NCBI RefSeq assembly: GCF_045290345.1 | Contig: NZ_CP155447.1 | Coordinates: forward strand, 9,486,001-9,550,000 | Source: Singulisphaera sp045290345 | GTDB lineage: Bacteria > Planctomycetota > Planctomycetia > Isosphaerales > Isosphaeraceae | Direction of reading: 5' to 3' | Length of the DNA stretch: 64,000 bases | In this document: in pieces, positions 8,113 to 16,633 of the stretch | Layout of the letters: the number at the start of each line of letters is the position of its first letter | Numbering within the stretch: the first letter of the stretch is position 1 | Notes under the pieces: generated by a model | What the model was told of the DNA's origin: nothing | The model's database searches: none | The model's input: the letters and a program-made list of their open reading frames with translations, nothing else | Position numbers and translations under genes: made by a program

Positions 8113-9846
8113 TTAATCAAATTCCTCTCCCGCGATCCCCATGACTTTCGCGGGTTTGTCCACTCCCCGCATTCTCCGGCGAGTTAGGGGAAGTCCCGCC
8201 TCGACGCGGCCGAGACAGCGGTTGAAGGTGGCGAGGGTCGCGCCCAGCAACCCGAGGTCGGCCATGCTATAGACCACTATCCAGAAGACCGCCCACTCGA
8301 GGTGTTGCCGCCCGCCGCCTGGCCCGCAGATGTCGGCCGCAAGCACACCCGCGAAGTAGAAGGGGCTGGCCATCATGAGCCCTTCTCCACTGTGCTGGGA
8401 CTGAAACAACATTCCGATGAACAAGCAGCCGACGGCCACAACGACGTATGCCGAGACCGTCAGCGCCACCGCCCGGCCAAGCCGGGCACACCAGGTCGCC
8501 ATCGCCAGTCCCAGGCCGGTGATCACCGCGCCACCGATAAATACAAAGACGAGCGTCATCAGGGCGGTCGGAAGATAAAGCGAATTCAACGGATCGCTAC
8601 TGAGGACGACGAGCACCGGCAAGACCGCCAGCGACGGGACCAGGCGAAACGTCCCCAACCATTTTCCGAGGACGATCTCGCGAGTCGAGAGCGTTGTGGT
8701 CATCAGCACGTCGAGGCTGCCCCGCACCCGCTCTTCAGAAAGGGATGTCGCCGCCGTCACGCTCAGCAGAAGCATACCAATCGAGACCTGCAAGCCGTTG
8801 ACCCACGCCATGGCGAACGACGACTTTGGCGCCACGATCGCCCCAACGCTGGCGGTTACCGCCCCAACCATGAAGAGTCCCCACACACGCCGCGCCAATC
8901 GTGAGGGACGCGCGCGGTGCCACTCACGCCAGAGCACGGGGTTGAAGTCGAGTGACGGACCGGGCAAGAAGCGTCTCGGGTCAATGCGATCGCTGAGCCT
9001 CTCCAACCGGCCGCGAAGGCTCTGTTTCCTGGGGACGTTTACCCGGGTACAAACGGCTCGAAGCCTCGAAATGGTCAGAGCGACGAGCATGGCAGCGGCC
9101 CCGGTCGTTATGGCCAGGAACCAAAGGTAATCGCTGAACGATACCGTGCCGGGAAACAAATAAGGCGCAAAGGCCAGATAATATGGATCGGCGACACTCG
9201 GAGGAACGGCCAGCGACCAGCCGTACGCATTGTTCACGAGCGTGACGAACGGCCGCCCAACAAGCCAGATCCCCCAGATCGCGTATGTACCGAGCATCGC
9301 TTCGTGTGTCCGTTTCACCCAGAGCGAAAAGGCAAAAGCAAGCGAACTCCCAAGCACGGCGATACCGACCGTCACGATGAACGCCCCAACAAGCGCATTG
9401 GGGTCGACGCCGCCGAGGAGGGTCAGGATCGCCATCAGGGGCAACGCGCAGGCAACCAGGCCGAGCACGGGCACGAGCCGCGCGGCGAGCTTGCCGAGCA
9501 CGATCTCGGAGTCCGAGAGGTCGGTAACGAGAACATGGGTCAACATGCCGGACGATCGGTCGAGACAGACCGCGCCCGCCGTGGCGGCCGGAGCCACGAG
9601 AAGCACCAGGGTCAACTGGGTTCCGATCACGGCGATGAAAAAATTCTTACCGAGCGTCGCCAGCTCGTGCAACGTCATCCCGCTAGGTCGTGTACTGGAC
9701 TGTGACAAGACCACGAGCAAGGCCACGAAGAGCATTGCCGTGAATAATGACCGCATCGCATACCATTGCCATCGCCTTGATGTGGCGATCCACTCGTAAG
9801 CGAAGACCGGACCGAGTCCGAGCCGAAGCCCGCGCCGAGCGTTCAT
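8113..9846 (-). CDS. ABC-2 type transporter permease (planctomycete family)
   Basis: 577 aa from the ATG at 9846; a GTG one codon upstream is possible. It contains about ten to twelve hydrophobic segments in two halves: FTAMLFVALLVVL near residue 40, LTLVLLVAPAATAGAVCLD near 85, LVACALPLMAILTLL near 145, ILVTVGIAVLGSSLAFAF near 165, then a second set after about residue 320. Two 'SSGMLTHVLVTDLSDSEIVLGK' / 'VRGSLDVLMTTTLSTREIVLGK' type cytoplasmic loops mark the ABC-2 permease fold (ancient duplication). It would export an unknown substrate, driven by a separate ATPase. No ATP-binding subunit is encoded within the window on either side, which is unusual because the two genes are generally adjacent. 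Confidence 0.85.
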   Translation of the reverse strand: MNARRGLRLGLGPVFAYEWIATSRRWQWYAMRSLFTAMLFVALLVVLSQSSTRPSGMTLHELATLGKNFFIAVIGTQLTLVLLVAPAATAGAVCLDRSSGMLTHVLVTDLSDSEIVLGKLAARLVPVLGLVACALPLMAILTLLGGVDPNALVGAFIVTVGIAVLGSSLAFAFSLWVKRTHEAMLGTYAIWGIWLVGRPFVTLVNNAYGWSLAVPPSVADPYYLAFAPYLFPGTVSFSDYLWFLAITTGAAAMLVALTISRLRAVCTRVNVPRKQSLRGRLERLSDRIDPRRFLPGPSLDFNPVLWREWHRARPSRLARRVWGLFMVGAVTASVGAIVAPKSSFAMAWVNGLQVSIGMLLLSVTAATSLSEERVRGSLDVLMTTTLSTREIVLGKWLGTFRLVPSLAVLPVLVVLSSDPLNSLYLPTALMTLVFVFIGGAVITGLGLAMATWCARLGRAVALTVSAYVVVAVGCLFIGMLFQSQHSGEGLMMASPFYFAGVLAADICGPGGGRQHLEWAVFWIVVYSMADLGLLGATLATFNRCLGRVEAGLPLTRRRMRGVDKPAKVMGIAGEEFD

Positions 9847-10235
9847 CACGGATCGAGTCCTTCGAGACGCGCCTTGCGATCTGGAAACGAGGACCTATCC
9901 TAAACCATGCGGAGGCAAACATTGTGGGAAATCTCGCCCGCGATCGCCTTGAGAGCCGTCAAGAACGGGATCAGGAAGGTGACGGACCCGCCGAAGACGC
10001 AGACGCTTTGGTCCGCAGAAACGGAGGAACGACATCGCCCCGCGGAATTGGAATGCGAAGCGGGCCGACGACCGGCCGGCCGAGTCCCGCTCGCGAAGTC
10101 GATCCGGTTGGATTGCAAGAAAGCTGGCCGGCGACAGGATGGCGAAGCTGCCGTCGGGCAGCAGCGGCCATCCAAAGTGCGTTGGTGGTTGAAATGAGAC
10201 AGTCGATCTCGATTGCTTGCCAACCCGACATGGTT
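9847..10235. other. Intergenic region without a supported gene
   Basis: Several overlapping short frames exist on both strands but have skewed composition and no plausible ribosome binding sites or family match. I see no repeat or terminator with confidence. Promoter elements for the permease gene are expected at its upper end. Confidence 0.4.
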
Positions 10236-11285
10236 CTACACGTTATCGATGCCTGCAACCCGCCAACTCAATTCCTCTCCGGCGAGGAAAGGCACCATCC
10301 CGGCCACAGTTTCGGGGACGACCCAAGCTTGCTTCTCCAGAACGATCGATCCCTCGTTGAGGGGAAGCCCGTAGAAACGGGCGCCATGGGCTGAGGTAAA
10401 ACCCTCAAGCCGGTCCAGAGCGTTCAACTCTTCGAACTTGGAAGCGAGAGCGGCCATGGCCACCGGCGCGGAGAAGACGCCCGCTGCGCAGCATCCGGCG
10501 TCCACGTTGAACTTGCGGTCGATGGGGTGCGGAGCCGAATCGGTTCCCAGAAAAAACTTGCCCGATGGCTCGATCGCAGCCTCTGCCAGCGCTTGGCGGT
10601 CGGAATCATCCTTGGCGATCGGGGCGTAGAAGTAATGGGGCTGGAGCATCCCGCCGCGTCCAAACTTCCCCCGACCTCCCAGGTCGTCCAGGGTCAAGAA
10701 GAGGTGGTGCACCGTGATCGTGCCTGCCACCATGTCCGGGCATCTTCGAACCCATTCCACTCCCTCACGCGTGCTGATGTGTTCCAGGACTTGCCTCAGC
10801 CTGGGGAAGTCGTCGACGACTTTACGGATCTCCGGGAGCATCCGTTGTTCGGCTTGGAGCCAGCCAGGCCCTGGAAACTCCCCGTGCCAGCACAGGATCA
10901 TGCCCACGTCCTGCATGGCGGCAAAAACGGCCCCCATTTGCTGAAGCTGATCGATCGTGAGCCCGCCGTGTGATCCGGTCGTCACGCCCTGTGGGTAAAC
11001 CTTGGCTGCGACAACGCCACAGCGTTTGGCCTCGTGAATCGTTTCGGGCATCGACTTTTCTGTAAGTCGAATCGTCATCAGAGGGGTGAAACTCGCCGGA
11101 CTGACGTGCTGCAAGATCTCGTTGCGGAGCCGTTCCGCCTGGGGACCGGTATCGATCGGGGGAACATTGGGCATGACGAGCGCCCGCGCAAACTGAGAGG
11201 CCGTGTATTGGGCCACCTGACGCAGCATCTCTCCATCACGTAGGTGAACGTGGAAGTCATCTGGCCGGCGTAGTTTCAGGATCAT
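10236..11285 (-). CDS. pyrC: Dihydroorotase, class II (pyrimidine biosynthesis)
   Basis: 349 aa from the ATG at 11285, essentially the length of E. coli PyrC (348). It catalyses the reversible cyclisation of N-carbamoyl-L-aspartate to dihydroorotate in de novo pyrimidine synthesis; cytosolic zinc enzyme of the amidohydrolase superfamily. Visible metal ligands are H12 and H14 in FHVHLRDG, the carboxylated lysine K95 in AAKVYPQG, H134 in CWHGE, H169 in LEHIST and D249 in FLGTDSAPH. An in-frame TTG at 11333 would add 16 unlikely residues. It stands apart from other pyrimidine genes and is followed on the same strand, after about 390 bp, by the ABC permease. Confidence 0.97.
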   Translation of the reverse strand: MILKLRRPDDFHVHLRDGEMLRQVAQYTASQFARALVMPNVPPIDTGPQAERLRNEILQHVSPASFTPLMTIRLTEKSMPETIHEAKRCGVVAAKVYPQGVTTGSHGGLTIDQLQQMGAVFAAMQDVGMILCWHGEFPGPGWLQAEQRMLPEIRKVVDDFPRLRQVLEHISTREGVEWVRRCPDMVAGTITVHHLFLTLDDLGGRGKFGRGGMLQPHYFYAPIAKDDSDRQALAEAAIEPSGKFFLGTDSAPHPIDRKFNVDAGCCAAGVFSAPVAMAALASKFEELNALDRLEGFTSAHGARFYGLPLNEGSIVLEKQAWVVPETVAGMVPFLAGEELSWRVAGIDNV

Positions 11286-11559
11286 GAAAGGACCGTTACG
11301 CTTGAAAAAAGGAGGTTCGACTGTGTCTGGCAACCGCTATCATCCCGATCGGGCCGGCCCCCGTCCACCCTGCTTATCCGCCGACACCAGAGCCAGTCCC
11401 GATGCGCGAGGTGGCGTGCCGTTGGTGCGGACGGGATGAACCGAAAAACCAGGTCCATAGAAGAGGCGAACGCCCACCCCCTATGGAAGCCTCAACAGTC
11501 TCCAGGCCCTGCTTCCAAAAGGGCCCGACGACGGTACACATGGCCCAGACTGTAAAACC

Positions 11560-11822
11560 TCGGCGCAGGTCATCTCCTCAGGGAGTTGAGCGGTCACAAC
11601 ATCAATCCATGCCGTGGCATTTGCGCCCGGGGACCGGGAATCAGCCACGACCAGGCGGGACGGGACCGTTTGGCTCCGGGAGGTCGCGACCGGAGAGATC
11701 CGCTGGACCGTTTCGGAGTGAAACGAACCAATCACCGCACTGGCCTTTACGGCCGATGGCACTATCCTGGCGTGCGGCGGCGTCGGAGTGATTCGATTGT
11801 ACCGGCACGACGGGCGATCCCA
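11560..11822 (+). pseudogene. Relic of a WD40-repeat protein
   Basis: Translating across frames gives an LSGH segment at about 11588, then after a frame change VAFAPGDRESATTRRDGTVW plus LREVATGEIRW. After an in-frame TGA come ITALAFTADGTILACGG and VIRLYRHDG. This is the typical GH...VAFSPDG..LAT...DGTVRLW pattern of WD40 repeats, interrupted by at least one frame change and one stop. No start, promoter or full-length frame remains, so this is a decayed fragment and not a working gene. Confidence 0.6.
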
Positions 11823-12631
11823 ATGACGACGGCCTGTGAAAGCAAATCAAATAAGGTAGATCAAAACGAGACAATTAAGACAGATCAAAACGAGACAATT
11901 CGGAGATACAAGACGAGTGGGAGAAATCAGCGGAAGTCCCAGTGAGTGCGGTGCATCCAGCGAAATCAAAGTTGAGTGAAGCCAGCCCATCAGTGAGCCT
12001 GACTCCAGCGTTACACTGATATTCACGACTAATCACGCCTCCATGCTTCCAGACTTGTCGCCACAGGACCGGCGAACGAATCCCAATCGATTCCAACCAG
12101 AACTCCAATCCGCGGCAGACCCAATTTACGCAAGCCTCAATCAGACAATCAGTTACAACACACAATAGGTTCCAACTTGAGGGACAAGCGAGCGAACCCT
12201 ACTCGTTTCGGATCACATTCTTCCTCCGACACGAAGTCTCTTGGCTCCCATGAAATCCGCCCCCGTAGAAGATCGAACATCGTAAACAAGGGCGGGGATT
12301 TTATGATCTCTTTCTCGACTCGTCCCCTGCTCTTAGGACACGTGGTACCGCATATTTCCTCGTGCGATCTTCGTGACTACAGGAGCGTGTCCGCTTCAAA
12401 ATCGGACGTAACGGAAGCGAAATTCCGCGCCTTCGGGATTGCAATCGGGCCGAATGAATCGGATGATTCACAAAGCGATGGCGACAATGGGATATCATGA
12501 TTCAGTGCGAGGCCACAAAATGCGTGGTCACAAAACCCCCACGAGCGCCGTATCCACCCACGCAATCCTTCTGATGATTTTCCGATAAATTTTGCGTTTT
12601 TCTTTGCAGTCACGCGATTCCGGTAATAATT

Positions 12632-12661
12632 ACTTTGCCTATCTCCCCCGTTAGGCAAAGT
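12632..12661. terminator. Strong hairpin, terminator-like or regulatory
   Basis: ACTTTGCCTA at 12632-12641 pairs perfectly with TAGGCAAAGT at 12652-12661 around a C-rich 10-base loop, with further weak A/T pairing outside. There is no long T tract, so it could be an intrinsic terminator of modest strength, an operator, or an RNA element about 190 bp ahead of the small lipoprotein gene. Confidence 0.35.
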
Positions 12662-12854
12662 TATTGTTCGTGCGACATCCATTGAATCGCTGCTGGGAAA
12701 GCCTTTTTCCTGAAGCTCACTCTACACTCCTAAGAATTTCGTTTTCATCGAGTGTAAAGGATGCTTTGACGCCGTTTCTGAGGGGAACATCCCCCGTTCA
12801 AGAGGAAGTCAGAGAAAAGGCTCACCCTCTTCCACTCTGTCAGGGAGAATTCCG

Positions 12855-13085
12855 TTGGTACGTGCGAAACACTTTCGACTCGTTGGCGCCTTGCTGATGG
12901 GGTTAGGCTTCGTGTCGACTGCCCTGCTTGGTGGCTGCTCATCAAGTGATGAGCCCCCTGTCCTCACAGACGCTCAGAAACAGGCTGTGCAGCAAGAGGT
13001 CCAGGACCAGACCTCAGCGAACGATGCCGCTTCAAAGTCTGGTGCGCCGAAGGGTAAGGGCCGCGTCGGCGTGATGCCTCCTTGA
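12855..13085 (+). CDS. Small lipoprotein
   Basis: 76 aa. TTG start at 12855 preceded by AGGGAGAA at 12842-12849. The N-terminal basic residues and hydrophobic segment (LVGALLMGLGFVSTALLGGC) end in a lipobox LGGC, so the mature protein would begin with a lipidated Cys followed by SSSDEPP. The rest is short, polar and Gln/Ala/Lys-rich (DAQKQAVQQEVQDQ). Such tiny lipoproteins are commonly found immediately upstream of DUF1559 pseudopilin-like genes in planctomycetes, as here (next gene 90 bp downstream). The function is unknown. Confidence 0.75.
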   Translation: MVRAKHFRLVGALLMGLGFVSTALLGGCSSSDEPPVLTDAQKQAVQQEVQDQTSANDAASKSGAPKGKGRVGVMPP

Positions 13086-13174
13086 ATCTTTGATCGAACT
13101 TGCGCAATCAGTTGCCTTCATACCTCTCCTCCTCGTTTCCCCAAATTCTTCGCTCGGGAAAGGATCGGTTATTT

Positions 13175-14263
13175 ATGAAACGTCCTCAGTCGTCCCGGTC
13201 TGGTTTCACACTTATTGAACTCCTCGTCGTTATTGCGATCATCGCAGTCCTGATTGCCCTCTTGCTCCCCGCGGTCCAGGCGGCCCGAGAAGCGGCCCGC
13301 CGGTCTCAGTGCATCAACAACCTGAAGCAGATGGGCTTGGCGGCCAACACGTATCAATCGGCCAACCAGAGCTATCCTCTGCGAAATGCCACCAATACTC
13401 TCGGCAATAGCGCTGGGGCGATCGCAGCGAGCAGTTGGGGCAACTTCAGTGGGCAGGCCATGATGCTCCCTTACCTCGAGCAGACGGCCATCTTCAACGC
13501 CTGCAACTTCAATTTGAACCCGAACCCCAGCTTCCTTCCTGGCGGTCCGATGAACTCCACCGCCCTCAACGCCAAGATTGCCGCGTTCCTCTGCCCGTCG
13601 GACGGTCAGGCAATCACCACCGGCTCGGGAATCCGTCAAAACAACTATCACGGAAGCATGGGCACGACGACCGACCCCTGGTTCGGGGGGGGAGCCACCG
13701 GCATCTTCGCGCACACGATTTCGTACGACGTCTCCGCGGTCACGGACGGAACGTCAAATACGATCATGTGGTCAGAAGCTGTGGTCGGCAACAACAACCC
13801 CCGCGTCAACAAGCGGACCTCGGTCGGCACGACCGGCACCTCTTCCACCAATAACATGCTCAATCCGGTGGTCGCAGCCGGGACGACTGTGGCCCTCCAC
13901 GCCAATGTGCAGGCCGGGCTCACTGCCTGTAACGGTATCTGGGCCGCTGCCATTTCAAGCACAACCGGTACGGCCTCGAACCGGGGTCAATTCTGGGGAA
14001 TCGGCTCGCCCGGATACACCTTCTTCAACACGGTCGTCACACCGAACTCCTCGCAGTACCCTTGGAGCTCGTGCCGAACCGACACGAATGCAGGTGCCGA
14101 TTTCGCTAGCTTCATCAACGCCAACAGCAATCACTCCGGCGGCGTGAACATGGCGTTCTGCGACGGTAGCGTCAAGTTCATCAAGGACTCGATCAGCCCC
14201 CCGACCTACTGGGCACTCGGCACCAAGTCCGGTGGTGAAGTCGTTTCTGCCGACAGCTACTGA
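13175..14263 (+). CDS. DUF1559 domain-containing protein with prepilin-type N-terminus
   Basis: 362 aa from the ATG at 13175, with GGAAAGGA at 13158-13165 upstream; an earlier in-frame start at 13100 would put an unlikely 25-residue leader before the prepilin signal. The short basic leader MKRPQSSRSG is cut before FTLIELLVVIAIIAVLIALL, the classic type IV prepilin cleavage/methylation site. VQAAREAARRSQCINNLKQM then opens the DUF1559 domain. The C-terminal 'NSNHSGGVNMAFCDGSVKFI' block is diagnostic. These proteins are hugely expanded in planctomycetes; they are presumed pseudopilin-like, exported by a type II/IV-pilus-like system, of unknown exact role. A strong terminator follows. Confidence 0.96.
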   Translation: MKRPQSSRSGFTLIELLVVIAIIAVLIALLLPAVQAAREAARRSQCINNLKQMGLAANTYQSANQSYPLRNATNTLGNSAGAIAASSWGNFSGQAMMLPYLEQTAIFNACNFNLNPNPSFLPGGPMNSTALNAKIAAFLCPSDGQAITTGSGIRQNNYHGSMGTTTDPWFGGGATGIFAHTISYDVSAVTDGTSNTIMWSEAVVGNNNPRVNKRTSVGTTGTSSTNNMLNPVVAAGTTVALHANVQAGLTACNGIWAAAISSTTGTASNRGQFWGIGSPGYTFFNTVVTPNSSQYPWSSCRTDTNAGADFASFINANSNHSGGVNMAFCDGSVKFIKDSISPPTYWALGTKSGGEVVSADSY

Positions 14264-14318
14264 GTGAATTCAAGGTCTGACCTCCGACTGGGGGCTTACC
14301 AATCGATCCGGTATTCTC

Positions 14319-14364
14319 AATCTCCTTCTCAAGCGTTCCGTGCTTGGGAAGGAGATTTTTTTTT
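14319..14364 (+). terminator. Rho-independent terminator of the DUF1559 gene
   Basis: AATCTCCTTCTCAAGC at 14319-14334 pairs with GCTTGGGAAGGAGATT at 14342-14357 (16 bp, one G-U) around a 7-base loop and runs into nine T residues. It lies 55 bases after the DUF1559 stop. This is the clearest intrinsic terminator in the window. Confidence 0.92.
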
Positions 14365-14504
14365 ACGATCCGCCACCGAGCAAAAGCACTGATGATTCTT
14401 GCGGATTCCAGAGGGGGGATACGGCCGGGCCGGCCGTGCTACTGGATACAACCCGTTGCGGAAGCGCCAAGAATCATCGGTGCTTTTGCTCGGTGGCGGA
14501 TCGT
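14365..14504. repeat. 37-bp near-perfect inverted repeat (MITE-like)
   Basis: The arms 14365-14401 and 14468-14504 are reverse complements with a single mismatch (a possible G-U pair); they start with ACGATCCGCCACCGAGCAAA. The 66-base interior is GC-rich with a short CGGCCGGGCCGGCCG palindrome and has no coding frame. There is no clear target-site duplication. It starts exactly where the terminator T tract ends. It could be a miniature inverted-repeat element or a long RNA hairpin. Confidence 0.6.
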
Positions 14505-14862
14505 TGAAAATTTTCAGGAACGGAGCGCCGCGCCGACGACGCGATCGGTTTGCGCAAGATCCAGTGATCGATCGGTAGGAACTTGCGCTTTGTGCGGATA
14601 ACAAACAACTGATGCGCGTTCCAACCGACCATAGTGCCGCTCGGCATGCGAAAGTTCCCAGGGTTTATCCTGATGAGATTGGCGAGAGGAAAGTGAGGGA
14701 AATCCCTAGATTTATCGGTTGACAACTCTCGAAATGCTGTTGAAAATCATGCCGTCGACGTTCTGCCTTCGTTCGGATCTCGCGGTCCGACCTTCCTCGT
14801 CGCCAGGCTCTCGGACCATCACGCTGGGAGCGTCCTCGATTTCTTGCGAAGGGTTACGATTC

Positions 14863-15216
14863 TTGTCCCGACCTGTTCGGCACTTCCTGGTCCAATGGCT
14901 GCTGGCCCTCTACGGGTTGGTTTCGCTGTGCGGCTCGGGACTGCACTCGCTCGCGGACGCGAATTTCGCGCATCATGACCACGCTGGCGGTCACTGCGAC
15001 GAGGGGTCGAATCCAACGATCTCCGCGGCGAACGATCATTGCCCTCTCTGCGACTTCCAGTCACAAGGGCAATTGCAGGTCAGGACGACGTCCCTCACCT
15101 CCCGCCCCATCGACCAGCCTCACGTCACGGTCGTCTCGATCGCGTACGGGACACCATGTCAGCATACGCCCAGAAGTCCGCGCGCACCGCCGTTTCACCT
15201 GGCCAGCTACGCCTAA
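14863..15216 (+). CDS. Small Cys/His-rich exported protein, hypothetical
   Basis: 117 aa if started at TTG 14863, which has GAAGGG at 14848-14853 upstream; ATG 14749 and TTG 14719 are in-frame alternatives with poorer sites. A basic N-terminus and hydrophobic segment (FLVQWLLALYGLVSLCGSGL) resemble a signal peptide or anchor. The mature part has a His/Cys cluster (FAHHDHAGGHCDEG) and a CPLCDFQSQGQLQ motif. The CPxCxFQ(S/A)QGQ pattern recurs, as I recall, in small planctomycete membrane proteins of unknown role, sometimes near metal-efflux genes; metal binding is an inference. No operon partner: the ECF sigma gene starts 260 bp later. Confidence 0.6.
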   Translation: MSRPVRHFLVQWLLALYGLVSLCGSGLHSLADANFAHHDHAGGHCDEGSNPTISAANDHCPLCDFQSQGQLQVRTTSLTSRPIDQPHVTVVSIAYGTPCQHTPRSPRAPPFHLASYA

Positions 15217-15478
15217 GCCACCTCATTGGCGACTCACATCGCAAACGGATTCCTGCTGCGCCCCGAAAATCTACTGAGCTCCCGCCTCACATTTTTCAAT
15301 GAGTCGCTTGAGCATAGCCAGGTTTGATTGGCGGCACGATCCGACTGGCGACGTACCGATATCCTGCGCGAAAGTGGCCGCCATCGGCCAGTACAGGAGA
15401 CGTCTCGCGGTCATTCCAAGGTCATTGAACGACCTCTCGAGCTGACCTTCGGGGCACGCCATTCAACAGGAGCCGACG

Positions 15479-16165
15479 ATGTCGGTGAGGCCCGCGCATG
15501 CGCCGAGAACGGACCTCGGCCTCTTGAAAACTCCGGATACCCACTCACCTGTCGGGCCTGAGACTGCGGCTGACCGTCCCATCGATGTCTCGCCTGACGA
15601 ATCGAAACCAGCGCTTCAACGTCCGTGGCATCTTGAGTTCGCGGAAACCGTGGCGCCGCGACTCGATCGTCTCTATCGACTGGCGAGGCGGATTCTGCGA
15701 AGCGACGACATGGCGGACGACGCCGTGCAGGAAGCGCTGACCAGTCTCTGGCGCGAAGGACGGCTGCCCCCGAACCCGACCGGGTGGCTATCCCGGGCCG
15801 TCGTCCATCGCAGTCTTCATCTCAATCGTTGCCGCCTACGGCGACGGTGCCATGAGACAAGGGCAGGTGCACATCGCCCTGAAAACCAAGCTGAGGGAGA
15901 GGCGTCGCGGATTCTCGAGGCCAAAGAACTCGGCATCCGCATCGAAGCGGCGATTTCCCGACTACCCGCTTGCTTCCGTGAAGTCTTCGTCCTCAGGGAA
16001 ATTGAGCAAATGGAATACGAGGCGATCGCCGCCAAGCTCCGAGTTCCGGTGGGCACGGTTCGGTCGCGCCTCTCTCGCTCGCGCAAGGCGCTTCAAAAGT
16101 CCCTCGGCGACTGTGGATGGACTGAGGACGACCGAGATTACCTTCCAGCGATCCAGAGGGAATGA
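15479..16165 (+). CDS. ECF-type RNA polymerase sigma factor (sigma-70 family)
   Basis: 228 aa. ATG 15479 with AGGAGCC at 15468-15474 upstream. Residues about 50-110 form region 2 (LYRLARRILRSDDMADDAVQ, then EALTSLW). Residues about 155-215 form region 4 (ISRLPACFREVFVLREIEQM, then YEAIAAKLRVPVGTVRSRLS), with the helix-turn-helix at the end. The long Pro/Asp-rich N-terminal extension of about 45 residues is unusual for an ECF factor. No anti-sigma gene with a zinc-binding HxxxCxxC motif lies next to it; downstream is a hairpin-rich convergent intergenic region. It directs transcription of an unknown regulon. Confidence 0.9.
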   Translation: MSVRPAHAPRTDLGLLKTPDTHSPVGPETAADRPIDVSPDESKPALQRPWHLEFAETVAPRLDRLYRLARRILRSDDMADDAVQEALTSLWREGRLPPNPTGWLSRAVVHRSLHLNRCRLRRRCHETRAGAHRPENQAEGEASRILEAKELGIRIEAAISRLPACFREVFVLREIEQMEYEAIAAKLRVPVGTVRSRLSRSRKALQKSLGDCGWTEDDRDYLPAIQRE

Positions 16166-16258
16166 CTCGTTCGTGCGATCTTTCCTGATGCGTCAAGACT
16201 TTCATTTACACGCAAACACAACATTAAGCAATATTTGTTCCAGGCCTTCACTTCGACG

Positions 16259-16301
16259 GGAATCGGCCAGCACCAAGACGATGTCGGTGCTGGCCGATTC
16301 C
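16259..16301. terminator. 16-bp perfect hairpin after the sigma factor gene
   Basis: GGAATCGGCCAGCACC at 16259-16274 pairs perfectly with GGTGCTGGCCGATTCC at 16286-16301 around an 11-base loop. It lies about 95 bases after the sigma factor stop in a convergent region. No T tract follows; it could be a factor-assisted terminator or a dispersed palindromic repeat. Confidence 0.45.
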
Positions 16302-16427
16302 GGTTCCGCATCGTTTGTCGGATCGCTGCGTCGACTCGCCGGTGCTTCGCAAAGCAAAGGCCACGACCGATCGTGGTAGAACTGATCTCAGTCGAGAAAT
16401 GGGTACCAAACGATGAGGGAAAGCGCT

Positions 16428-16463
16428 GTACCACGCGGTTCCGAGCCCGGAACCGCGTGGTAC
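16428..16463. terminator. 16-bp perfect palindrome in the convergent intergenic region
   Basis: GTACCACGCGGTTCCG at 16428-16443 and its exact reverse complement at 16448-16463 are separated by only AGCC. It lies between the convergent sigma factor and PEP-CTERM metalloprotease genes, so it may work as a bidirectional terminator; there is no T tract. It could equally be a repetitive palindromic element. The rest of 16166-16633 shows no gene. Confidence 0.45.
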
Positions 16464-16633
16464 CTGGAAGGCGTCCTTCATCAAAGAAGCGGGAGCTGAT
16501 CGCCTAACCGAGTGACAGGAACGGAGAGGATTCGGACAGGCTCCTGGCGCTGGCGGTTTGATCGCGCTGGCGAGCGTCCTCACGGGTGGGTTGGCGATGC
16601 GACGTTGAGGCGGCTGCGAGAACATCCCAAAGG

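Larger units (their letters stand above)
11286..12854. other. Long gene-poor region upstream of pyrC and of the small lipoprotein gene
   Basis: About 1.57 kb. It contains a decayed WD40 fragment (11560-11822) and a strong hairpin (12632-12661), described separately. Other short frames lack ribosome binding sites and family signatures. Part of it (11840-11930) carries two copies of the short direct repeat 'gatcaaaacgagacaatt'. Otherwise nothing was identified. Confidence 0.5.

Noticed and set aside
8302..8904. Plus-strand frames antisense to the ABC permease
   Set aside because: Basic, low-complexity translation; the minus-strand protein has clear membrane segments.
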